Source: Polytrichum commune (lineage: Eukaryota > Streptophyta > Polytrichopsida > Polytrichales > Polytrichaceae). Taken from it: a stretch of 64,000 nucleotides of DNA. A program made the position numbers and the translations under genes. The stretch covers positions 27,714,001 to 27,778,000 of the forward strand of contig OX485809.1 of assembly GCA_950295325.1 (NCBI GenBank), given 5' to 3'. Of the stretch, positions 47,964-59,138 are shown in pieces (within the stretch, counting starts at the first letter, position 1; each line of letters starts with the position of its first letter). A model generated the notes under the pieces. The model saw only the letters and a list, made by a program, of their open reading frames with translations. It made no database searches and had not been told where the DNA came from.

Positions 47964-49421
47964 TTACGTCCACCGGGGCCGGGACATCTCGCCTAAGCTT
48001 GATTGCGGTCGAGATCTATTTGTAGCCATAATTCTTGCAGATCCACCATGGCTGCTTGATTTCGGACGCATTTGATCCAAAATTGCCGCCGAGGGAGACA
48101 TGGGAGGAGGCACAGACCTGGCAGCCACTCCTTGAAATGGACCTGACTCCCACTTGTTTTCTTTGAAGTAGTCATGAAGGGATTTTATAGCTCGCATGTG
48201 AAGAGCTTGTTGCTCCATGGCCGGTTTGTGTCTCACCTATATAGGTCAAAATCCGTCCACTGATATTATGGATCACAAAAAATCTAGAGAGGGACACCAC
48301 TTGTGAAATAAAGGATCCAAAAATACATCAATCATGTATTTGTTTATGAATGTAGATACTAAGTGTGCTTCTTGCATGGTAAAACAAATGTTAGAAAAGA
48401 ACCAATAGGATTTGTGACCACTTTACCAAGTTCCGAAATGCTACAAGTTGTTCATATTCTTCTTTGTATCGGGTCGTCCCATGGGTGTCACGTGGCGTTT
48501 GCTGAGCACTACTTTTAGGACTAGTTTTGTGGTCGGCTTTCAACGCTTTAATCACGTCTTTCACATTTTCTAAACAATTAATTCCACCCACACAGTCCAT
48601 TCCAACAAGTTTAATATTTTGGATGAAAACATACAAATTGAATCAATTGGTGGGCAAGGTGAGGCTTAGCATACCCAAGACTAAGTTCCTATAAGAAACA
48701 ACCATCATGATCTGTTCAATGTCTTACATTTGAAGCCCCAAGTTATGTGGTTTTGAGTACATGTACCCTTACAATACAACAACTTGACCTTCATTCCATG
48801 AGTTTCTTGAAGCAATATATTTTCTTAAATAGTTATTCCTTATGAATTGTTCATTTTCCTTACAATGTCCTACTATAACTTCAATCATCTTCAAAACCTA
48901 AACATTGTAAATTGATGACATAAATTTTTGTAGAGTGAGGTATCAAGAAAACCTCATTCCACCACTATGTATCATTGTCTGTACATTTGAAACCCCAAAA
49001 TGTATGATTATCATATAGAGTGTTGATTTTGGATACACATACGATTACAATATAACAACTTGACCTTCATTCCATGAGCTTCTTAGAGAATTACGTTTTC
49101 TTTAATGTTTATTCCTTATGAACTGCTCGTTTTTGTTACAGCTTTGCTGCTACATATAAATTTCATTGCCTTCAAAACCTAAACGGTGTAGATTGATGAT
49201 GTGTTTTTGGGAGAGGAAGGTATGAAAAGAACCTCGTTCCAAGGATGCTTCGGTAACTATTGGGGGCTCGGCTTGGGCGGTGGTGGGTTTGGGTTCATTG
49301 GCCTTGTCCCGGGCGGCTACCATGCTCGTGCGTTTCATGGACGCCCGCTCATGGATGTCGAATAACACATTCTTCACGTCCGCGTCCATGTGCTCCACCA
49401 CATAGGCCGGCAATGGAACGT
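47964..49421 (-). CDS. Unknown protein, three 3'-terminal exons
   Basis: Exons 49233-49421, 48427-48569 and 47964-48236 join with matching phase (1, 0) and GT-AG borders; the first acceptor has a strong pyrimidine tract. They encode a 200-residue C-terminal part. It reads VPLPAYVVEHMDADVKNVLF, then IHERASMKRTSMVAARDKA, a Pro/Thr stretch, NVKDVIKALKADHKTSPKSS, RYKEEYEQLVAFRNL, MEQQALHMRAIKSLHDYFKE, and a basic Ser/Pro-rich tail ending SRPRWT then TAA. The last exon is open for 91 codons. I recognise no family. The codon before the first exon must end in G, and no upstream exon supplying it was found. The exons may be the end of the EF-hand gene upstream on the same strand, with an exon missed among the transposons at 49.4-50.9 kb. 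Confidence 0.6.
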
Positions 49422-49470
49422 CTACAAGATGAGGGTAGGGGGGGAAAAAAAAAAAAAAAAGGAATTTATG

Positions 49471-49932
49471 AATGAACGGGGAGAGGAGAACCAACTGATA
49501 GCTAAAGATGAACTAGTTGAAGTTCAAGACTTCAGGAAAATTATCAATCATTTTAGAGGAGTTTAGAGAATATACCTCAAATCAATATAGGAAAACCAAA
49601 AAACGTCAACATGCACTAGTAGAAAATTATGCCCACAAAAACCGCAGTCGAAATCGGTTGCGGTTTTGTTGACGAGCTTGATCTATAGTCGTTAAACGAC
49701 TGCAAATTTGTTTTTTTGGTTTAGCGATTGAATTTTTAAGATTTTGGTCGCTAAACAAAATAATAATAAATCTACAGTTGTTTAGCGATTGCAAATTAGG
49801 CTGGTTAAAAAAATTATAGCCGATTTTGACTGCATTTTTTTTTGACGTAGTTTTCTACTAGTGATGTAACTAGTTGGATTTGGAGACTCTAGGGTCTCAA
49901 CCGATTATGCGTGAAAAACTCTCCGGACACTG
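49471..49932. mobile_element. hAT-type MITE, copy 3, with nested CACTA MITE
   Basis: It starts with GAATGAACGGGGAGA and ends CTCTCCGGACACTG. Its outer parts align with 17882-18099 (phrases GACTTCAGGAAAATTA and TAACTAGTTGGA-TTGGA). It is split by the element at 49614-49863. An A-run of about 17 bases precedes it (49,445-49,460). Confidence 0.65.
49614..49863. mobile_element. CACTA MITE, 250 bp, 3-bp TSD
   Basis: It begins CACTAGTAGAAAATTATG and ends with the inverse TTTTCTACTAGTG. ATG flanks both sides (49611-49613 and 49864-49866). CACTA termini with 3-bp duplication define the En/Spm superfamily. The uninterrupted sibling at about 18,020 confirms the empty site. Confidence 0.88.
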
Positions 49933-50297
49933 AAAAGGACAACATCAATGCTTTGCACTGCTATGAATAGGAGCATGTTGCTCTTAAATTGTTCACGTTT
50001 ATTGTAACTCCCAATGTAAACCGAATGAGAAGCCAAAAATCAATATGATTATGAGGGTTTCTTGAGTTACCAATGGGTGGTGGACAGAATCAAGTGATGT
50101 GATTTGCATATCATATGATTATGAAGGTTTAATGTTGTGTAGAAGAGTAGGTTTAGGGCATATGGTCCAATTCATGATTACACAATCATGAATTTTCTTT
50201 GAAACCACAGTATGTGCTTTAGCGAAATGAAATTAGATTGTGTTTAAAAAAATTTAAAGTCCAGGAAGCCAAAAGGCTTATAAGTTTAGAAGTACAT

Positions 50298-53200
50298 TTA
50301 GATGGAGTCAAACATGCTAAGAGTAGTAGATTGTAGAAGCTCCTGTGAGATAGATACCAACTTGATGGTTCAAATAGAAGAAAAACTTGGGACTCCCTAG
50401 TACTTCACTACATATTGTATTTAGTGTCATATAGCATTTTATATCACTGCGGTAACTTTTCTAATGACATTTCTTATGAATTAGTTTACAAATATTATCA
50501 TCCCAACTTCCTTTTAGTTCATGCAAATGCCAATTATTGAAAGAAAAAAATTGGATATATTTTGCATCCTAACAATTTTGTACTGAAAAATTGCCATCCA
50601 TGATTGAAATTTGGTTGAAAAATCACTTAGTAGGTGACAGTAATTACAACATGTAAAACCTATAATGCCCAAAAACGTTTACAAGGAACAACAAATAATG
50701 TTACGTTTACATTTAATGTTGGTGTCACTACACACGTGGTTTTACAATTAGTATTGAGCAAGACAAAATAGAATCGGTGACACTACATACAATATTTAGT
50801 GTGTAGTCATTGACGTCCAGTTAGTGAGGGAAAATTTTTAATGTACATCATATGATAGTTTTTGGTACCTCAAAATTAATGTGCATTAATTACAAAAAAA
50901 ATTAAAGAAATTGGGTCTTAGATTAGTTTGTAAAAAAAAGCTGTAGGTACTCACCAATAAGGAAGTTAAATTCACAAAGAGATGAGATATGATGATATTA
51001 GGAACATCCTCTTTTAGTAATTTTCTTAATACTTCATTTGTGAGATTGTTCTCACAGTATGCATAAAAAAGTGTGAAAGGGCTTGTCATTATGTTGCTAT
51101 GTTGATTGTCTATTTAGTATGACAGAAGGTTCTGTTTAAATACATATATGAGGAATTTCTTTTGAGGTTCACCAGTAACTAGAGTTCTCTTAAACTCATT
51201 CTTCTTTAATTTTGCAATCCTTCTGATTCTCTGCACATCAAAAAGTTCAAATTACTACAAGCATATGAGTCTTGAGCAACTGACTTGCGTCAATGGAAAC
51301 TTGTCTTATGTCAGTGGAAAATATGAAAATTTACTATAGTGGTAGGTTTACATTGTTTTTCCACTACTGTGGGAGAATTGCATAGAACACATGTTGGTAG
51401 TGAAACATGTATACGTTTATTCATACATAACACTGCTTTGCAATTTTGGGTACATGAGATTGAATTTGAAGAACAATAAAGAATGGACATGCTCCTTCCA
51501 TGACATTACTCAACGACATGGGCCCTCATAATATAACAGTGGGATGCTAAGAGTTCAGTCTTAATATGAGTCTCATGTGCAACCTTTCGAGCATCCCACT
51601 ATTATATTTTGAGGACCCACAAAACAAGAATTGCACGCTGAGTATTATTATGTCACGTATGAATCTCAAAAGGTGGCTTGTGAATGCCAACTTTAAGGTT
51701 CTCCATTGTGGTCTTAGCGTTGCAATCATGGTGATGATGTTAAGTTCGGTTTGTATATACCTGGCTTGATACACTGGTCAAAGCTTTTTGTTGTATTTTC
51801 TTGATGGCCTACATGACACATTCACAAACAAATAAGTGCTTGGTAAGATGCGATCCCCCCTCACATCTTCATTTACAGAAAGACAAGGAACATGAATGCC
51901 TATTGTCGAGCACCAAATTATGTAGCCAAGAATTACTCATCAAATTTATGTCTATGGTAGATGGGCCATAAGTGGTTACTATTTCTGATTATCCCACTTC
52001 TCCTAAAACATGGAACACGCAATTAGTACAAGATGGTTAGCAAACCCAAATCATGCCTTTCAAAACTTTCCTCATGATTTATGGAGCTCATATGAATATC
52101 TTCATTATCAAACTGAAGATTATTGTGCTCATTAAATGATCATATAGGTAAACCCCCCCCCCCCAACACCACCACCACCAAATTATGATGACTATTGAAC
52201 TTAAAATGCTTATATTATTTTGAACACACAGTCCAATCTCCTTCAAACACGTTGGTGTGGTATCCGTTCTTGGAGCACACCAACCTACATTTCACTCAAA
52301 TATAGATATCCTTGTAAATAAATAAAAGTAACCAAATAAGGATTTTCCAGGTTACCGCCATGACAATCTTCAATTTCTTTGCTACACTAAATGTTGTATT
52401 TAGTGTCACTTAGTATTTGAAATTACGCAATGCTATATTTTTTTAACGTATATCTCATATTTTACCAAAATGCCAAATTGGTTATTTGGACATTATATAA
52501 CAACTTTACTTGGTAAAAAATTACATCAATAGTAAACAGATATAGCACTGTGTAACTCCAAAAAGCCACTGACACTATGTATCATATTTAGGGTAGTGAC
52601 CCTGCTCAATGTCAGAAATCAATGGATTCTTCTCCCCAAATCTGCTAAATTGCGGAGACTAAGCAAATATATACTCAGAACACTCATCGAGTTATGTGAC
52701 GCCAATTGTATCTATTTCAATCTGCAAATGTCTCCAGAACCTAACCTAGATTCAGACTGAAGACCAAAGCATGCTGAGGGTATGTGCACTTCCATTTCTT
52801 ACCAAAAGGGTCATCCTCGACATTGCCGAAGAATGTCGTGACTTCAATTCAAGCTACGTATCTATACGTAACTCATATCTTGACTAATTTGTGTGAAAAG
52901 TTTCAACCTCTTTTTGGTTTGTAGCTTCATCAACCATTGCCCGGCGCTCTGCTTCTGCTGCATCTGCACGGGATTGCAGCCGTTCTTGTGTGGCTTTGTC
53001 GCCTCCCATCACAGCCTCTATCAACTGCACAACATCCCTCCCACACCCTTTTGTGTTTGCGCGTCATATGGGCTATCCTCATCTCCTCTACATAAGCAAA
53101 TAAGAACTGGAAGTGGCAGTCAAAAGTGCCAATCTCAAATTGCAAGTGACCATTCTTTAATGTCGAGTCGTTGTTGATAAGGTAGACGTGCCTAAATTGA

Positions 53201-55284
53201 ACACGACAATAATCTGGACACCTATATTTGAGTGGTATGTGGTTAGGTGTGGATCTAAGAACCAGCACCAAAAAGACATGTTTCTTAAAAGAGATTGGAT
53301 TACATGTCACAATATGTTAATCATTCTAAGCTCAATATTCAACATGATTGGGGGGCCTATATGACCACTTACTGAGCGGGAGAGTGTCCACTTTGATAAT
53401 GAGCAAGATATTCATATGACTTCTGAAAATTATGAGGCAAATGGCGACGGGCACAATTTAGATTTGCTAATCATCGTGCACTAATTGCATGCTTCATATC
53501 CTACGAGAAGTGGGTGCAGAGAGAAAAGTATCCATCTAAGGCCCACTTACCTTACATGCCCTGGAGGGTTTAAACTATTTTTGGTTCGTAACATTGGGTA
53601 TACAGCTTCTTGGGTCGGTTCTCCTTGAAAGAAAAGGAACAGGTTTAGATTTGTTGAGGATGTTTTGGGTATTCCGTTGTGTAAAGAAACTCAGATTCAG
53701 CACTGAATCTGAGTTCTTATGCAAAATTCTTGGACAGCTTCAAATATTAGTTTCACAGCCCCACTAACTAGCCTAAGAACCGGAACAATGTTATGAGTCC
53801 CACTCAGCCTTGAGCTAATGATTCAATGCAACAACATTGAATCAACTCATTTTAAATCAACTTCGTAGGTCTTGCGACTACAAGATACAGGAGCAAAAGA
53901 TTGCAATTGCAACCCTACATTTTGTGGGCTGCGTATCAATGCTGTAGTTTGATGTGATGGAACCAATGTGAAATCGTGTAAGCATTATCTGTGAATTCGG
54001 AGTGCATTGACGTATATATGAGATTCTGCAAAATGCCCAATCTTGAGAAGTTTGAGAACACTCACCTTTTTCCTCCTATACGCACGTGCCAACAAAGGAA
54101 ACGGCAGTGGCTGCTTGTTGGGTTTGACTGCAAATCACACCAAGTTATTTTACAATTACTCATGGGGCCTCGTGTGAAAATAATTTTTTATTGAAAAAGG
54201 CAGAAATTGTCAGTTGCGATCTGCATAACATTGCTAAGCTGGACATTCCACTTACCCTTCACAAGGAAATCATTTTGACAGGGTGCTTCCAAGCGGACGG
54301 CCTCAGCCTTATGTGGGAAGGACTCGATGACCATCCGGGAGTCAATTCGCAGGCCAGGGTTAAATCCATGCCCGGTGCCAGCCCTATATGGGAAAGGAGA
54401 GCCATGCTTATGCTTAGCGATGTTATGTGAATTCCATGCAAGTATCATTGGTTATATAGCATGCCTGGTTTAGGTCCAGCATACGCATTCTCTTCTTGTT
54501 GTTTGTCGAGTTTTGTGGTCATTATTTGTACAAATTCTGGATACTCTACCTGCCAGAAGCAGTTACAGTGACCTCAAATTCCAAGTGTCACCCACACATA
54601 GAAGATAAGCTAACATTAGTCAATGGCAAAGGAAATGTATATTATGCAGACAGTTGTGTTACTGCAATGTGGCACAAGTGGAATAGAATGTAATCAACTT
54701 TGACCCTTTGAAATGGTCGAAAGAATCTCCCACCTCGCCGGAGCCATCAGCATCCACCTCGCTCAACATAGCTTCCACCTCTGACTTTTTCACATGCATT
54801 CCCAACACATTGAACGCCGTCATCAATTCACATGCGTCAATCGCACCTGTGAAAGCCCACACCACTCGCGTGTCAACATCTTCATTGCAATTTTTGAAAG
54901 AAAATAGAAAGAAGGGATGGAGTCCCTCGTGCCAACTCAGTATGGAAGTGCATATGGAACATGGATAATGGCGCCAAGGTGAATACCAGATCCATCCGTG
55001 TCGATAAGCTCGAAGCATTCTTTGAGGTCTTGTCGTTGTTGCTTCGTCAACTCGGGCCGCACAAATTTGCCGTGGGCTCGTAACCAGCCTGCTATCGACA
55101 GCTTTTGCAACACCGCCTGCGTTACTCAATGCAAAGACACAACAATAACTCAACCAATCTTTCCCGTCTTATTGTTTGTGAAGGAATTTTAACAAAAGTA
55201 TTGTGTGTTTGAAGCTGGATGAAGGATGTGGAATGGAATTTGGTAACTCACATGTGCATCTCGTGTGGGCTCCCCTGCCATCAT
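50298..55284 (-). CDS. Multi-exon EF-hand protein, otherwise unknown
   Basis: Eight exons join in phase from an ATG: 55252-55284, 54987-55116, 54734-54846, 54485-54549, 54256-54383, 54066-54127, 52908-53024, 52803-52853. Two EF-hand loops are explicit: DTDGSGAIDACE, split by an intron, and DADGSGEVEYPE, split likewise. Each is preceded by a helix (LTKQQRQDLKECFELI; VKKSEVEAMLSEV). Acidic residues at loop positions 1, 3, 5 and 12 predict calcium binding. After the pair come HGFNPGLRIDSRMVIESFPH, PNKQPLPFPLLARAYRRKK, and a charged helix (DKATQERLQSRADAAEAERR) that may form a coiled coil. Further likely exons are 51761-51808 (AIKKIQQKALTSVSSQ), 51173-51230, 50955-51109 (MTSPFTLFYAYCENNLTNEV) and perhaps 50298-50342, which lies in a repeat. 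I do not know the family; an axonemal or cytoskeletal role is speculation. Confidence 0.75.
50403..50808. mobile_element. MITE, CACTACA-AAATAC family, copy 1
   Basis: Left CACTACATATTGTATTTAGT and right ACTACATACAATATTTAGTG are inverse-like ends. Related ends occur at 52381-52606 and about 41,520-41,570. It is non-coding and lies in an intron-sized gap of the minus-strand gene. Confidence 0.5.
51955..52340. mobile_element. MITE, AAGGTAG family, minus orientation
   Basis: It begins GGTAGATGGGCCATAAGTGG and contains, inverted, the core shared with 53178-53554. A C-run and CCA repeats lie at 52,150-52,181. Confidence 0.55.
52381..52606. mobile_element. MITE, CACTACA-AAATAC family, copy 2
   Basis: Left GCTACACTAAATGTTGTATT and right inverse ATCATATTTAGGGTAGTGAC. 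It abuts a possible exon (52,607-52,641, minus; SPQFSRFGEKNPLISDIEQ). Confidence 0.5.
53178..53554. mobile_element. MITE, AAGGTAG family, complete 377-bp copy
   Basis: Ends TAAGGTAGACGTGCC and CCCACTTACCTTA are inverse to each other. The core CACCTATATTTGAGTGGTAT is the family hallmark. It sits in the 1-kb intron between exons 6 and 7 of the EF-hand gene. Confidence 0.75.
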
Positions 55285-57049
55285 GAAGAATCACCGATTC
55301 AAGAAATCACCCAGAGCTTCATTTCTGGACCTAATACATGACCAACCCCCCATTATTATTGTACATTCCAATTCCTCAAGATAAAAAGATTATGGCATTT
55401 CTGCTCTTACAATGTAGTTGAAAATGGGCCTAAACTGAGGCATATTTTGTGATCATGGAGCGTCCCCTCTACCGCTCTGTTGAAAATAAGGTAGTTTGTC
55501 TATTTCAAAAATTTAGTAGTAGGTATTCTCAAGTCTTGCTTCCAATTGGATCATCAAGTTGATGCTAGCCTCTACTTCACGGAGGCACTTCACTACTCTA
55601 AGGAATTAGCTTCTTTGTCAACATCTTGATGTACTTTTAGCCCCATAAGCCTTTTGGCTTCCCGGACTTTGAAATCAATTTCATTCATTGCAAATGTTGG
55701 GTACAAGCCAAGTCTTTGCGCACAACATGAATCAAATATGAAGATTGGATGGTGCAACAGGGTACAAAGGACTACCCTTTTTTCAAATGTTGCTCAAACC
55801 ACCATAAATTTGATTCACAGAAGTAGAAATCCTATTATATCAATACAAATCAAATTCATGTCCACAATAACCTTGCCAGTGTGACAACTTAGTGGTTATA
55901 TCACTAGCAAATCCTTTTGGCAGAGTCCAACTTTGTCCACAAGATCTGAAAACAGGGGAATTTCAGTCGTTACAATTTGTCAAGCAGTTCATTTCTTCAC
56001 AAAATTCCAAGTATTTCGCAAATACTCAGAGTCAATGTTGCTATTGATTATTGAATAAGTTTTATCAAGTAATCAAATATACAGGAGGTGATATCATTCT
56101 CATAGTTGCTCAGTTTATATCATATTCATAAAGGGCAGTGAGGACAACTTTCGTCACAAGGGAATCGTATTTTGGTGAAGAGTTTGAAAGACTTGGTTGT
56201 TAGAATTTTGAGCCCATAATCAAGGATCTGCTCCAACCAGGGCATTGTGAAGACCTAAATTTCATGTATGTCCATAGACACTTTCTAAGAGGTATGAATC
56301 TTTCTGACACCATATATGCCTTACGGTTTGCATTGAGGACATGTCTTAAGGTTGCCAAGATTGGTCATAAACTTGTCTATATTGAACATGGTCATTGGTA
56401 GGGATTGGTGAACGGACATAGCATGTCAAATGTAAAAAACATTGACGGTTTTTTTTTTTTTTTTTTTACTTGTTCATTCTAAACACAAGTTACTGGTGAC
56501 AACCAACAAGTTTGTGTAAGTTTTTAATTTTGGATAGCTTTTTGACATTCTTCTATTTGTACATTAGAATCACTTCACATGTACATACCAAGTTAGATTC
56601 TCGTCTCTTCAATGACTTGTGATTTAGAGTAGTCATTCATGATAATCACATTGATATGTGCAATTTGGTCACCTCATGCTAATTTACCCATATTCCACAC
56701 TAATTGGAATATTTATCAATGCAGTAACAAAATACCAAAAAAAAAATCTTGTGGTTGCTATACACATAAATTTTAAATTTTAAATTTTAAAAATTAAAAG
56801 TTTGTGATTTGAATTTGACCCAAGGTAATTCGCATGAGTAAACATGGAACATATTCAAGTAGGTAACCCATTTGAACATACCAATGTAGAAGGCATGCAA
56901 GCCAATGCCAAGATGAAAACAATCAAATAACAAGTAACCAAGTTAAGCAACATTTCTCAAATTTGAGTGTTATTTTCATCTCCTCATAGTCTCTTTTATT
57001 GCTAACACTAGAATGGAGTCAAAATGGAGTTTCAAATCCACCTAAAGTT
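55285..57049. other. Intergenic DNA upstream of the EF-hand gene
   Basis: It holds the presumed promoter of the EF-hand gene. A repeat at 55,610-55,690 (AAGCCTTTTGGCTTCCCGGA) recurs at 41,655-41,700 and, inverted, at 50,250-50,300. A T-run lies at 56,449-56,468. No other gene seen. Confidence 0.4.
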
Positions 57050-57722
57050 AAGGTAGATGAGGATACTTCGGTTAGCTTCCTTATTCGGACACTTATTTTT
57101 GGCTCTAATGAATAATATAGTCACTTAATTCGGTGGGTGAGTAAATACATGATGATTTAGCCACGGCATTGATGATATTTGGGTTAGTCATCTTTGCAAA
57201 AATCAAACTACATCCACCATCCTACATAATGAGAAGTGCATACGATGTAGGATGGTGCACCACTTGATTTTTGTGTCCAACGTGGGACAAATTAGGAGGT
57301 GGCAACTTGGTCAAATTAGAAGGCGGCATGTGGCTGTGAGGTCCAGACCAACTTTTATTATGGGTATTCTATAATGAAAAAGTAGTTCAACAATATTTTA
57401 TCTTACATTTGACCACATTAGAGACATGACACAACCGATATTGGCATTCAACTTGGCTTTCATTCACAGATGGCTCATATAGAATATATTGATGTTGTCC
57501 ACTTACACAACATTGAACAATAAATGAGCTCTCCCTATGACACCATATTGGGAAGTAGAGAGTCTTTGATTCAGAAGTCTAGATCAACACCTTGATGACA
57601 ATGATTTCAAATTCTTTGGTCATGATTCGTAATTGCTAACATGCTAAAGCTTCTAATTCTCAAATCCATTGGCTGGATGATTCCACAGAGCTGGAGGTGT
57701 CCAGAATAGCCTCATCTACCTT
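57050..57722. mobile_element. 673-bp MITE, long member of the AAGGTAG family, copy 2
   Basis: Ends AAGGTAGATGAGGATAC and AGCCTCATCTACCTT. It aligns along its length with 16499-17172. Confidence 0.8.
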
Positions 57723-58054
57723 AATCAAACTACTAGAAATGAGAAAGCATCAGTGTTCAAGAAAAAATAAGTCGTCAAATACTGCCTCACTAGTAAAATA
57801 AAAGGGTCATGGTCATACATATCTTTAGTACATGATTTTCTCCAAACTTACAGAGCATAGAAATAGGAAGAGACATCATTGCCTACAACATGGACGTACT
57901 CAGTTTTTACGTCCTACATTCCTTTTCCAAACCTTTGACATTCTCAGAATATAGTATAATCCACATTCCATTAACAAATCCAATATACTTTCACACTCAT
58001 GTCCGACCAGAAGGTCTTAAAATGGGTGGAGGTAAATAGCCAAGTCAACTGCCA

Positions 58055-58398
58055 TAAGGTATGCAGGTTTTGTTCAGTACTTAATCAGACACCTATATTT
58101 GATCGGGGTGTGATTTGGCAAGGATCAAAGAACAAACATCATGAAGACACATGTTTAAAGGAAATCGGACTACGTCTTAACATACTCACAATTGGGAGGA
58201 CCATGGTATAACCTAGTTAAGAACCAACAAACATGCTATGCCAATAACCATAACTAAATCAGGGGAGGTCCAATTTTCATTCCAATTTTTGCTTGAGCTT
58301 CATCATAGATTTGCATATGAAACAAGTTTCATTGTGTAAATCTGATCAGTAAAAGTTAAAGAATACGAAAACAAACCGAACAACACCCACATACGTTA
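58055..58398. mobile_element. MITE, AAGGTATG family, 344 bp
   Basis: Ends TAAGGTATGCAGGTTTTGTT and AACACCCACATACGTTA. Internal CACCTATATTTGATCGG matches the family. Confidence 0.7.
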
Positions 58399-59138
58399 AA
58401 GCTGCATAAAGACATAAGGTCCCTCAATATTCACAACTAAAAGCTCAAGTTGGTGATGTTCAAGTGATGTGTAACCCAACAAAGTACAATAACAGTGCAA
58501 TTGGAAAGTTTCATATTCGCTTATAAACCGTTAGCTTGTGCTCTCAGCTACTATAACGTCAGAGCCAAAGGATCAAAAAAAAAGGATCAAAATGCCCATG
58601 GCAATACGTTACAGCTAATTACAATTGAGTTCACATCAGATCCCTGATACAATTTATCAGAGTGAAGCCTGCACAATTGCTTCTATCAATACCCCTTCCG
58701 AGCAAGCGCCTCTTTCACTGCTTACACAGATGGCACCTCAAAAACATGTCTGAAGCTCCTTCAGGTCACCTTGCTATCCATGAAATTTAATCCTTCATAA
58801 AACCTTCTTCAGGGCTCTGTTGATGAAAAGGTTGACGACCTATCCTTGTCCACCCCAGAACCGTGCTGCAAACCAGAAACTAAATTTTCCGTACAAGAGA
58901 GCTATCTAAGGATTGGTCACCCTTGTGAAACCACCCTCATAAAAGTGGTCAATTACAGTTGAAACTGTGCTAGAAATATTGAAGTTTACCCTGATAAAAC
59001 AGTTGCACAGAGAGAGTTCTTGTCTCGGGACAATACATGGAAATGTCATTTTGGGTAAAATAAGGATGAATATAATGTTGGTACATGGGGGGGAAATGAT
59101 GGATTGGATAAGACAGGTTAGTTTCAGTGCATGTAAAT

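Noticed and set aside
50298-50342. Firm terminal exon of the EF-hand gene
   Set aside because: Phase and acceptor fit, but the 3' side belongs to a repeat also seen at about 41.65 kb and 55.63 kb, so I keep it only as tentative.
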